From positions 72,538 to 116,988 of the forward strand of contig CACZZL010000008.1 in NCBI GenBank assembly GCA_902785605.1: a stretch of 44,451 nucleotides of DNA, in the 5' to 3' direction. This DNA is from an uncultured Bacteroidales bacterium. Its GTDB lineage: Bacteria > Bacteroidota > Bacteroidia > Bacteroidales > Paludibacteraceae. This document shows positions 23,819 to 30,687 of the stretch, piece by piece; position 1 is the first letter of the stretch, and each line of letters opens with the position of its first letter. The translations under genes and the position numbers were made by a program. The notes beneath the pieces were generated by a model. It did no database searches. It saw nothing but the letters and a program-made list of their open reading frames with translations, and was not told the origin of the DNA.

Positions 23819-25163
23819 ACTTTTTCGCAGCAGCTGCACGCTCACGCAAAATAGCACCTACTTTGGCCTTACCCGGACGCATGGAGTCGAGCAGACGACG
23901 GTGAGCAGGACAAGTAAAGACGCAGCAACCGCAGTCGATGCAGTCCATGATGTCGTGTTTCTCCAACTCGTCGTACATCTCCAACTCAGCCATGCGGCTC
24001 AGCAGGAACGGCTCCAGACCCATCGGACATGCCTGTACGCACTTACCGCAGCGGATACAGTTCTCTTCCTCCGGACGGATACTCTCTTTCATCGGCAGGA
24101 ACAGCAGACCCGACAGACGTTTGTTAGCCGGCATCTCCTCTACATGGTCCATCGCGCGACCCATCATCGGACCGCCGCCGATAATCTTACCCGTGTCTGC
24201 AGGTATACCGCCTGCCAGCGCAATCACTTCCTCAATCGGCGTACCGAAACGAACACAGTAGTTACCCGGCTTGGTCACTTTCTTACCCGTCACGGTCATG
24301 ACGCGGCTGATGAGCGGTTTGTTCTTCTGAACAGCCTCGTAAACAGCATAGATCGTCGCTACGTTATCCACCACAGCACCTACCTCAATCGGCAGCGCAC
24401 CGCTCGGAACCTGACGACCGATACATGCGTCAATCAGCTGTTTCTCACCGCCTTGCGGATATTTGAGTTTCAGCGGCATGACCTCAATGCCCAGCGAGGT
24501 GTTCGCCAACTTGGTCATGTGCGCAATCGCATCCTTCTTGTTGTTCTCAATACCGATGATGGCGCGGTCTACGCCCAGCGCTTTCTTCAGAATCTGAATA
24601 CCGATGATGATCTCCTCACCGTGCTCCAGCATCAACTGGTGGTCACAGGTCAGGTACGGCTCGCACTCCACACCGTTCACAATCAGCACTTCTGCCTTCT
24701 TGCCCGGAGGCGGCAGCAGTTTGACATGGGTCGGGAAACAAGCACCACCCAAACCGACGATACCGGCTGCAGCGATCTTGTCGATGATCTCTTTCGGCTC
24801 TAATGTGCACGAACGAACCAGATCCGGGGTGCGGTCGATCTCCGGTAACCACTCGTCACCTTCGACATCAATAAAAATAGCCTGACCCGGAGCTCCCCAT
24901 GCATCTTTCCAATCGCCGATCTTGGTAACCGTACCGCTGACCGGAGAACTGATGTTGGCACTTACGAAACCGCCTGCTTTCGCCAGCAGCTCGCCTACTT
25001 TCACTTTAGCTCCGACAGCCACCACAGCCTGTGCCGGCGCACCGATGTGCTGCACCAACGGAATGATAGCCTGCTTCGGCAGCGGGCACTCCGTAATGGG
25101 CTGGTGTGCGGAGAATTGTTTGTTATCACGCGGATGAATTCCGCCTAATCTAAATGTTCTCAT
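23817..25163 (-). CDS. rnfC: Rnf electron transport complex subunit RnfC
   Basis: 448 residues. An N-terminal barrel-sandwich domain (~40-90) is followed by the NADH/FMN-binding region (VGLGGACFPTHVKLLPPPGK ~130-150 and IVNGVECEPYLTCDHQLML), the SLBB domain and two [4Fe-4S] motifs: CIRCGKCVQACPMG (~368) and CIDCGCCVFTCPAHR (~406). RnfC is the peripheral cytoplasmic subunit that exchanges electrons with NAD(H). The C-terminus is short and stops soon after RPGKAKVGAILRERAAAAKK, without the long Ala-rich repeats of some proteobacterial RnfC. The upstream gap to rnfB contains a heptamer array ending 6 bp from the ATG. Confidence 0.93.
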   Translation of the reverse strand: MRTFRLGGIHPRDNKQFSAHQPITECPLPKQAIIPLVQHIGAPAQAVVAVGAKVKVGELLAKAGGFVSANISSPVSGTVTKIGDWKDAWGAPGQAIFIDVEGDEWLPEIDRTPDLVRSCTLEPKEIIDKIAAAGIVGLGGACFPTHVKLLPPPGKKAEVLIVNGVECEPYLTCDHQLMLEHGEEIIIGIQILKKALGVDRAIIGIENNKKDAIAHMTKLANTSLGIEVMPLKLKYPQGGEKQLIDACIGRQVPSGALPIEVGAVVDNVATIYAVYEAVQKNKPLISRVMTVTGKKVTKPGNYCVRFGTPIEEVIALAGGIPADTGKIIGGGPMMGRAMDHVEEMPANKRLSGLLFLPMKESIRPEEENCIRCGKCVQACPMGLEPFLLSRMAELEMYDELEKHDIMDCIDCGCCVFTCPAHRRLLDSMRPGKAKVGAILRERAAAAKK

Positions 25164-25169
25164 AATTTG

Positions 25170-25199
25170 CTACTCTTTGTACGTTGTACCTTGTCATCA
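25170..25199 (-). repeat. Heptamer array (GTACAAC unit) between rnfB and rnfC
   Basis: Minus strand TGACAAG GTACAAC GTACAAA GAGTAGC, starting on the TGA stop codon of rnfB. Confidence 0.7.
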
Positions 25200-25622
25200 C
25201 TTCTTCTGCGCCATGCCGATGTGCATCGGGAAGGTTGCTCTCGGCGTCGGTAACGCTTTAATCTTAGCGGCAATAGCCGGGTCAAAGCCTTTCTTGTCAC
25301 CACCTTCGCCTGCTGCAGGGGCAGCTTCTTCGGCTGCGGCCGGTGTCAGTACTTTCTTGACCTCTTCCATCGTCGGTTCACCTCCTACCGGGCAAGCCAA
25401 ACCGTCAATGCCGCCTGCTTTCACACATGCTTCCGCAAAGTTACGACAACCGGCAAATCCACATCCGCCGCAGTTGGCTCCCGGCAATACCGCCGTTACC
25501 AAATCAATACGCGGATCTTCTTCTACTTTGAAAATCAGGCTGACAATGTACAGCAACCCTGCGGCTACCAAACCTGTCACTCCCAATACTCCCATAGAAA
25601 TTAGAATTACACTCCAATCCAT
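25197..25622 (-). CDS. rnfB: Short RnfB lacking the ferredoxin domains
   Basis: 141 residues against ~270-330 in usual Bacteroidota RnfB. The N-terminal helix (VILISMGVLGVTGLVAAGLL) and the 4Fe-4S/ASKHA-type cluster domain are present: LPGANCGGCGFAGCRNFAEA (~42-61) and CPVGGEPTMEEV (~76), with the four expected Cys. An Ala/Glu/Gly-rich linker follows and then an unfamiliar end, GFDPAIAAKIKALPTPRATF plus PMHIGMAQKK. The two ferredoxin domains that normally carry electrons onward from ferredoxin are absent, and the 33 bp before rnfC cannot encode them in any frame. It is either a genuine reduced RnfB or the result of an in-frame deletion. The surrounding subunits are intact. Confidence 0.85.
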   Translation of the reverse strand: MDWSVILISMGVLGVTGLVAAGLLYIVSLIFKVEEDPRIDLVTAVLPGANCGGCGFAGCRNFAEACVKAGGIDGLACPVGGEPTMEEVKKVLTPAAAEEAAPAAGEGGDKKGFDPAIAAKIKALPTPRATFPMHIGMAQKK

Positions 25623-25669
25623 GTTTAGAATTTGTTAAATTGTTTGTATATTTTGATTAATTATTGTTC

Positions 25670-26083
25670 TCACAATTTTCTTGCTGTGAACGAGAACTGC
25701 TTTTGCAACCGTCCTTTGAACGCTCCCAGCACGATGTAGTACAGCGCGATCGAAGCCAGCGATACCGATCCTACAATCGCTTCGTTGTAGGGTGTGAGGC
25801 ATGTCAGCGCCACCATCACAACCAGCATCACTACGAACGGCAATACATAGGCTAACAACACCGCTCTCCACGCCAGATGTTCACGCACCTCTACCTCCAC
25901 TTTGTCTCCCACCGCCATCGGTTCGGTCATGATCGCGTCCATCTCTTTCTGCCGGCTCTCACTCGACATACACATGCTCTTCGCTTTGCACGCCGAACAG
26001 GCACTCGTCTGCACAATCGCCACGTGCGCCATGTTGCCGTTGACGCTCATTACCACACCTGTATGTCGAATCAGTTCTTCCAT
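25670..26083 (-). CDS. SoxR-reducing system / RseC-MucC family protein
   Basis: About 137 residues from ATG 26083; the longer frame would need a GTG at 26089. The N-terminal part contains CSACKAKSMC (C-x-x-C-x-x-x-x-x-C), the Cys cluster of the RseC family, then two membrane helices (AVLLAYVLPFVVMLVVMVAL and VGSVSLASIALYYIVLGAF). The family is linked to Rnf: RsxC/RseC in enterobacteria helps keep SoxR reduced. Its place at the head of the rnf operon agrees with a redox accessory role at the inner membrane. The gene is divergent from ftsK. Confidence 0.88.
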   Translation of the reverse strand: MEELIRHTGVVMSVNGNMAHVAIVQTSACSACKAKSMCMSSESRQKEMDAIMTEPMAVGDKVEVEVREHLAWRAVLLAYVLPFVVMLVVMVALTCLTPYNEAIVGSVSLASIALYYIVLGAFKGRLQKQFSFTARKL

Positions 26084-26100
26084 AAACACAAAAAGCGGTG

Positions 26101-26131
26101 CAAAGATACAAATAAAAATTTATATATGCAA
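26101..26131 (-). promoter_or_regulatory. Promoter of the rseC-rnf operon
   Basis: TTG 26131-26129, 20 bases, TATCTTTG 26108-26101, ending 18 bases before the rseC-like start codon. Confidence 0.65.
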
Positions 26132-26187
26132 GCGCGCGCGGACTTTATTTATAAAAAAATGATTTTTTGCACAAAAAACGCCAATCT

Positions 26188-26217
26188 TTCAACTTTCAAC
26201 TTTCAACTTTCAACTTT
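26188..26217 (+). repeat. Heptamer array (TTTCAAC unit) upstream of ftsK
   Basis: Four perfect copies of TTTCAAC followed by TTTTTTT, ending just before the ftsK promoter box. Confidence 0.9.
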
Positions 26218-26223
26218 TTTTAG

Positions 26224-26231
26224 TACCTTTG
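26224..26231 (+). promoter_or_regulatory. Probable -7 box of ftsK
   Basis: TACCTTTG about 100 bases before the ftsK ATG. The -33 region falls within the TTTCAAC array and lacks a TTG at exactly 20 bases, so array length could influence promoter strength. Confidence 0.45.
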
Positions 26232-26261
26232 CATCGTATTTTGAGTTATTGTGCGCAAAAT

Positions 26262-26318
26262 CGTAAATCGTAACTAAATTGTCACTCGTCAATAAATCGT
26301 AAATCGTAAATCTGTAAA
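26262..26318 (+). repeat. Heptamer array (GTAAATC unit) in the ftsK leader
   Basis: Units GTAAATC, GTAACTA, then AAATC GTAAATC GTAAATC TGTAAATC GTCAATA, reaching to within about 15 bases of the ftsK ATG (26334). Confidence 0.8.
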
Positions 26319-26333
26319 TCGTCAATATACATC

Positions 26334-28973
26334 ATGCCAAGAACTTCATCTAAATCCGGAAATAGTGCTCCTGAGGCGAAAGCCGAACGGGAGATTCGTG
26401 TAGAGAAAACACCGTTCTGGGAGACGGTCAAGCGAATAGCGACCGCACGTGAGACGCGGGTCATCATCGGTATTCTGATGGTGACGTTTGCGCTGGTGAT
26501 GCTGATCGCGTACATCAGTTTCCTCTTTACCGGTGTGAATGACCAGTCTGTGCTCGCCATGGACCAGGCAGACCGCGTAGCCAATCGCGAGGCGATCAAG
26601 AACCTGCTCGGTTTGCCCGGCGCACTGTTGGCACGTTTCCTCGTGGACGGCTCGTTCGGTTTTGTGAGCGTGCTGCTGGCACTCATGCTCGGTATCTACG
26701 GCTTGCGTCTGATGCACGTAATCAAAGATATCCGCGCCATCAAGTTGTTCTGCGGCGGTACGTTCTGGATTCTGTGGGGTTCCATCACCCTGGGTTTTGC
26801 GCAACTGATGATCAACCACGGCGCTTATCGCTGGGGTGGGGCTTTCGGTTCATGGATAGCAAATTGGATGCATAGTTATATTCATGCAATCGGTACGTTC
26901 CTTGTGTTAGCTATCGTGCTGATTATCTTCCTGATCGTAACCGATCCGAAGTTCATCGACCGCTGCAAATCGTTCGGTCTGTGGGTAGCCGGTTTGTTCA
27001 AGAAGAAAGCGAAAGCAGAGGAGGTTGTTGTTCCGGTTGAACCGACTGAACCGGCTGCCGAAACGACTACAGAAGAGCCGGCTGAAGGCACCGAAGTGAC
27101 CATCGACCTTCCCGTAACCGCTAACCCGTCCCCCGTAACCGCTAACCCCTCTCCCGTAACCGCTTCGGACGACGATGTCACCTTCACCATTGAGCCGATA
27201 ACGGAAGAACCCGAACCCGAACAGGAGGCCGAGCCCGAAGAGGAAACGGAAGAGCCCGTGGAGGACGAGCCGCTGCCTGATGATGGCGGACCGACCGACG
27301 GTACATTGACCGACCTGCTGCAGAAAGAGGCGCAGGAAGAGGAGGATAAGTTGAAGATCGAGGATGTGAAAGAGGATGATCTCTATACCAAAGATCCGCA
27401 GAAACTGCTGGAGAAACTGGGCCCGTACGATCCGCGTAAGGACTTGGAATTCTTCAAGTTCCCGAGTTTGGACCTGCTCAAGGTCTATGACAACGAGTCT
27501 GCCCCGGTCATCGACGAGAACGAGCAACGGAACAACGGTGCACGTATCGTCACGACGCTGCGTAACTACGGTATCGAGATCGAGTCTATCAAAGCCACCG
27601 TCGGACCGACCGTGACCCTCTACGAGATCGTGCCGAAGGCCGGCATTCGCGTAGCGAAAATCCAAGCGCTTGAGAACGATATCATGATGTCCCTTTCCGC
27701 TACGGGCATTCGTATCATCGCCCCGATGCCGGGTAAAGGAACGATTGGTATTGAGGTGCCGAACGAGAAACCGCAAGTCGTCTCCATGCACTCCGTCATC
27801 GCTTCCAAGCGCTTCCAGGACGAGCAGAAGATGAAACTGCCGATTGCGTACGGACGTACCATCACCAACGAGGTGTTCATGTTCGACCTCGCCAAGACCC
27901 CGCACCTCCTCGTAGCGGGTGCTACCGGTACCGGTAAATCCGTCGCCATCAACGCCATCATCACGTCACTCCTGTACAAGAAGCACCCGGCTGAACTCAA
28001 ACTCGTCATGGTGGACCCGAAGATGGTCGAGTTCGCGCCTTACAAACCGCTCATCAAGCACTACCTGGCAGCCATGCCCGATACGGACCCCGAGCAGATC
28101 GTCATCACCGATTGCGACAAGGTGATCAACACGCTCAACTCGCTCGTCATCGAGATGGAGAACCGCTATAAGCTGCTCATGGATGCCGGCGTGCGTAACC
28201 TCGAGGACTACAACGAGAAGTTCGTCAACCGCCGGCTCAACCCCAACAAACTGGTCGGCGACAGCCTGCATCACCAGTTCCTGCCTTATATCGTCATCAT
28301 CATCGACGAGTACGGCGATTTCATCATGCAGGCCGGCAAGCAAGTCGAGACACCGATTGCCCGTATCACCCAGAAAGCACGTGCGGTCGGCATGCACATG
28401 ATCCTCGCAACCCAGCGTCCGTCCGTCAACATCGTTACCGGTGTGATCAAGGCCAATATCCCGACCCGTATCGCTCTGCGTACGCAGTCCGTCATCGACT
28501 CCCGTACCGTGCTCGATGCCAAGGGTGCCGAACAGCTCATCGGGCGCGGTGACTCGCTCTATGCCGGTAATGCATCCGTGACCCGTATCCAATGTGCTTT
28601 CGTTGATACACCCGAGGTGGACGCGATCGTCGGACATATCGCCAAGCAGCAGAAATATACCGAACCGTATCAACTTCCTGAGTATGTGGGTGAAGGCGGA
28701 GAAGGCGAAGCACTCGCTCCGGGTAGCGTCGATATGAAACGCCTCGATCCGATGTTCGCGGACGTAGCCCGTTACGTAGTAACGAAACAGGAGGGCTCAA
28801 CTTCTCGTCTGCAGCGTGCGTTCGAGATCGGTTATAACCGCGCCGGCAAACTGTCTGACCAACTCGAGGCAGCCGGAATCGTCGGACCGAACAAAGGACC
28901 GAAGGGACGTGATGTGCTCATCACCGACTTGGATCAACTGGAGAAATTATTGGCAGAATTAGACGTCAAATAA
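26334..28973 (+). CDS. ftsK: DNA translocase FtsK
   Basis: 879 residues, normal for FtsK/SpoIIIE. Four N-terminal membrane helices (residues ~38-205, the first VIIGILMVTFALVMLIAYIS) anchor it at the septum. A Pro/Glu-rich linker (~215-330) follows, then the alpha and beta motor domains with Walker A GATGTGKS (~528) and Walker B IVIIIDEYGDFIM, and finally the winged-helix gamma domain (TSRLQRAFEIGYNRAGKLSD) that reads polar KOPS-like sites. The protein pumps chromosome dimers and termini through the closing septum. The linker contains an in-frame GTAACCC heptamer block (27111-27162) encoding PVTANPSPVTANPSPVT. The stop codon TAA is the first part of the heptamer array that runs into lolA. Confidence 0.95.
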   Translation: MPRTSSKSGNSAPEAKAEREIRVEKTPFWETVKRIATARETRVIIGILMVTFALVMLIAYISFLFTGVNDQSVLAMDQADRVANREAIKNLLGLPGALLARFLVDGSFGFVSVLLALMLGIYGLRLMHVIKDIRAIKLFCGGTFWILWGSITLGFAQLMINHGAYRWGGAFGSWIANWMHSYIHAIGTFLVLAIVLIIFLIVTDPKFIDRCKSFGLWVAGLFKKKAKAEEVVVPVEPTEPAAETTTEEPAEGTEVTIDLPVTANPSPVTANPSPVTASDDDVTFTIEPITEEPEPEQEAEPEEETEEPVEDEPLPDDGGPTDGTLTDLLQKEAQEEEDKLKIEDVKEDDLYTKDPQKLLEKLGPYDPRKDLEFFKFPSLDLLKVYDNESAPVIDENEQRNNGARIVTTLRNYGIEIESIKATVGPTVTLYEIVPKAGIRVAKIQALENDIMMSLSATGIRIIAPMPGKGTIGIEVPNEKPQVVSMHSVIASKRFQDEQKMKLPIAYGRTITNEVFMFDLAKTPHLLVAGATGTGKSVAINAIITSLLYKKHPAELKLVMVDPKMVEFAPYKPLIKHYLAAMPDTDPEQIVITDCDKVINTLNSLVIEMENRYKLLMDAGVRNLEDYNEKFVNRRLNPNKLVGDSLHHQFLPYIVIIIDEYGDFIMQAGKQVETPIARITQKARAVGMHMILATQRPSVNIVTGVIKANIPTRIALRTQSVIDSRTVLDAKGAEQLIGRGDSLYAGNASVTRIQCAFVDTPEVDAIVGHIAKQQKYTEPYQLPEYVGEGGEGEALAPGSVDMKRLDPMFADVARYVVTKQEGSTSRLQRAFEIGYNRAGKLSDQLEAAGIVGPNKGPKGRDVLITDLDQLEKLLAELDVK
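27111..27162 (+). repeat. In-frame GTAACCC heptamer block in ftsK
   Basis: GTAACCG CTAACCC GTCCCCC GTAACCG CTAACCC CTCTCCC GTAACCG, seven units in the disordered linker, encoding two VTANPSP heptapeptides. Confidence 0.85.
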
Positions 28974-29011
28974 CCCGTAACCCGTAACCCATAACCCGTA
29001 ACCCGTAACCA
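28971..29011 (+). repeat. GTAACCC heptamer array spanning the ftsK-lolA junction
   Basis: From the ftsK stop: TAACCC GTAACCC GTAACCC ATAACCC GTAACCC GTAACCA, then the ATG of lolA. The array fills the whole gap exactly. Confidence 0.9.
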
Positions 29012-29581
29012 ATGACCAATTTGTTACTTATACTAACCATCCTCAGTTCGTTCCTTGCGAACCTGGAGACGAAGACCTTGCAATCGGACTTCACCGTCAC
29101 GGTGGCGGAGAACGTGGCATCCCCGATGAACTATCCGGGGTCGCTCACCATGCAGGGCACTCAATTCAAACTGTCCATGTTCAATATAGAAGCCGCCTAT
29201 GACGGCAAGACGCTCTATATGTACTCGCCGGACACGGACGAACTGACGCTGACCAATCCGACCGAGCAGGAACTGGTGGAAGCCAATCCGTTCCTCTACG
29301 CCAAAGCGCTGGTCGATGTGTGCAACATCACCGAACGAACCGTAACCGGTAACCCCTCACCCGTAACCGTTATCACCCTCACACCGAAAGATCAGTCGAT
29401 CGGTATTAACCGTTTTGTGCTCAAAGTGCGCACGGTCGACCTCATGCCGCTGCAACTGGAGATCAAAGAGGGCAATAAATCCTCTACGCTCAAACTAAAG
29501 AACCCGGCATTCGTCACCTCCTCGCCCAAATATGAAATTCAACCGGGCAAGGATACCTACCTCAACGACATGCGCTTCTAA
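29012..29581 (+). CDS. lolA: Outer-membrane lipoprotein carrier protein LolA
   Basis: 189 residues. A short signal peptide (MTNLLLILTILSSFLAN) precedes a LolA-type open beta-barrel: LQSDFTVTVAENVASPMNYP, GSLTMQGTQFKLSMFNIEAA (the F-x-[LM] strand typical of the family), YDGKTLYMYSPDTDELTLTN and a C-terminal LKLKNPAF...F ending. LolA shuttles lipoproteins through the periplasm from LolCDE to the outer membrane. An in-frame GTAACCC block at 29341-29368 inserts TGNPSPVT between NITERTV and VITLTPKD, probably a loop between strands. Its start and stop codons are both contiguous with heptamer arrays. Placement after ftsK is common in Bacteroidota. Confidence 0.9.
   Translation: MTNLLLILTILSSFLANLETKTLQSDFTVTVAENVASPMNYPGSLTMQGTQFKLSMFNIEAAYDGKTLYMYSPDTDELTLTNPTEQELVEANPFLYAKALVDVCNITERTVTGNPSPVTVITLTPKDQSIGINRFVLKVRTVDLMPLQLEIKEGNKSSTLKLKNPAFVTSSPKYEIQPGKDTYLNDMRF
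29341..29368 (+). repeat. In-frame GTAACCC heptamer block in lolA
   Basis: GTAACCG GTAACCC CTCACCC GTAACCG, encoding VTGNPSPVT. Confidence 0.85.
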
Positions 29582-29612
29582 TTTTTAATTCTTAATTTTT
29601 AATTTTTAATTA
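29579..29612 (+). repeat. TTTTTAA heptamer array spanning the lolA-trxB junction
   Basis: TAA (lolA stop) TTTTTAA TTCTTAA TTTTTAA TTTTTAA TTA, then the ATG of trxB at 29613. It fills the whole gap. Confidence 0.9.
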
Positions 29613-30602
29613 ATGAAAGTAAAATGTTTAATTATAGGTAGTGGCCCTGCTGGTTACACAGCCGCTATATATGCTTCGCGCGCTAATCTGGCGCCGGTAC
29701 TCATCGAAGGTCCGCAACTCGGCGGACAGTTGACCACCACCACCGAGGTGGAGAATTTCCCCGGTTATCCCGACGGAATCGATCCGTTCACCATGATGGA
29801 CGATATGCGCCGTCAAGCCGAACGCTTCGGTACCACCTTCGTCTCCGGTATCGTGACCAAAGTGGAGTTTGCCGCTCCCGTAACCGGTAACCCGTCACCC
29901 GTAACCCATAAAGTCTGGGTCGAAGACACAGACCTCTATGAAGCGGATGCGGTCATCATCGCTACCGGCGCGAGTGCCAAGTACCTGGGTATCGAGTCCG
30001 AGCGTACGTACCGCGGCCGCGGCGTGAGTGCGTGTGCGACCTGTGACGGATTCTTCTACCGCAAGAAAACGGTAGCGGTCGTAGGTGGCGGCGACACGGC
30101 GTGTGAGGAAGCGAACTACCTCGCAGGCCTGTGCGAGAAAGTATATATGATCGTGCGCAAACCGTACCTGCGCGCGTCCGAGATCATGCAACAGCGTGTA
30201 CTCAATAATCCCAAGATTGAGGTGCTCTTTGAGCACAACACCCTCCAACTGACCGGAGAAGGAAAGGTGCAAGGTGCCGATCTCATCTTCCGCAAAGGGG
30301 AGCCCGACGAGGCTATCAAACACATCGCTATCGACGGATTCTTCTTGGCGATCGGACACCATCCCAACACCGGCCTCTTCAGGGATTTCATTGCCCTTGA
30401 CCCCGAAGGCTACATCATCACCGAAGGACATAGCACGCAGTGCTATCAACCCGTAACCGGTAACCCCTCACCCGTAACCCCTCTTCCCGGTGTCTTTGCT
30501 GCCGGCGATTGTGCCGACCCGCATTACCGTCAGGCCGTCGTGGCTGCCGGCTCAGGTGCCAAAGCGGCAATCGAGGCCGACAAATATATCAAGTCTCTTT
30601 AG
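29613..30602 (+). CDS. trxB: Thioredoxin reductase
   Basis: 329 residues. The FAD motif is at the N-terminus (IIGSGPAGYTAAIYASRANL), followed by GGQLTTTTEVENFPGYPDGI, the redox pair CATC (residues 141-144), the NADPH motif VGGGDTACEEANYLA and the C-terminal GVFAAGDCADPHYRQAVVAA. The enzyme reduces thioredoxin with NADPH in the cytosol. Two in-frame GTAACCC blocks insert TGNPSPVT: after VEFAAPV (~residue 90) in the FAD domain and after TQCYQPV (~residue 280), just before the conserved PGVFAAGD. Conserved motifs are not interrupted, so the enzyme is probably functional. Confidence 0.95.
   Translation: MKVKCLIIGSGPAGYTAAIYASRANLAPVLIEGPQLGGQLTTTTEVENFPGYPDGIDPFTMMDDMRRQAERFGTTFVSGIVTKVEFAAPVTGNPSPVTHKVWVEDTDLYEADAVIIATGASAKYLGIESERTYRGRGVSACATCDGFFYRKKTVAVVGGGDTACEEANYLAGLCEKVYMIVRKPYLRASEIMQQRVLNNPKIEVLFEHNTLQLTGEGKVQGADLIFRKGEPDEAIKHIAIDGFFLAIGHHPNTGLFRDFIALDPEGYIITEGHSTQCYQPVTGNPSPVTPLPGVFAAGDCADPHYRQAVVAAGSGAKAAIEADKYIKSL
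29877..29909 (+). repeat. In-frame GTAACCC heptamer block in trxB (first)
   Basis: GTAACCG GTAACCC GTCACCC GTAACCC, encoding PVTGNPSPVTH. Confidence 0.87.
30449..30481 (+). repeat. In-frame GTAACCC heptamer block in trxB (second)
   Basis: GTAACCG GTAACCC CTCACCC GTAACCC, encoding PVTGNPSPVTP. Confidence 0.87.
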
Positions 30603-30607
30603 CCGCT

Positions 30608-30638
30608 CCCGTAACCGGTAACCCGTCACCCGTAACCC
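30608..30638 (+). repeat. GTAACCC heptamer array after trxB
   Basis: GTAACCG GTAACCC GTCACCC GTAACCC immediately downstream of the trxB stop, nearly identical to the two blocks within the gene. Confidence 0.87.
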
Positions 30639-30641
30639 ATA

Positions 30642-30670
30642 AAAAATGACCTCATTGCGAGGTCATTTTT
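30642..30670. terminator. Bidirectional terminator between trxB and the convergent gene
   Basis: Perfect 12-bp stem AAAAATGACCTC/GAGGTCATTTTT with a 5-base loop and T-runs in both directions. It separates convergent trxB and the Ig-rich gene. Confidence 0.85.
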
Positions 30671-30687
30671 CATTTTTCATTTTTCAT
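30663..30687 (-). repeat. TTTTCAT heptamer array forming the 3' end of the Ig-rich gene
   Basis: Three copies of TTTTTCA/TTTTCAT overlap the terminator arm. On the minus strand they encode the last residues MKNEK and the TGA stop of the gene. Confidence 0.75.

Noticed and set aside
25197-25230. RnfB shortened by a simple frameshift
   Set aside because: Only 33 bp separate its stop from rnfC, and no ferredoxin Cys motif is visible in any frame there, so the missing domains are not just out of frame.
26188-26318. Replication origin or DnaA-box cluster before ftsK
   Set aside because: The repeated units TTTCAAC and GTAAATC do not match the DnaA box TTATNCACA and are of the same heptamer type as other junctions.
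28971-29011. GTAACCC array looks like a telomere-type repeat
   Set aside because: The period is seven, but the array is a short gap between two bacterial genes and the same unit is translated inside enzymes; nothing suggests a chromosome end or eukaryotic DNA.
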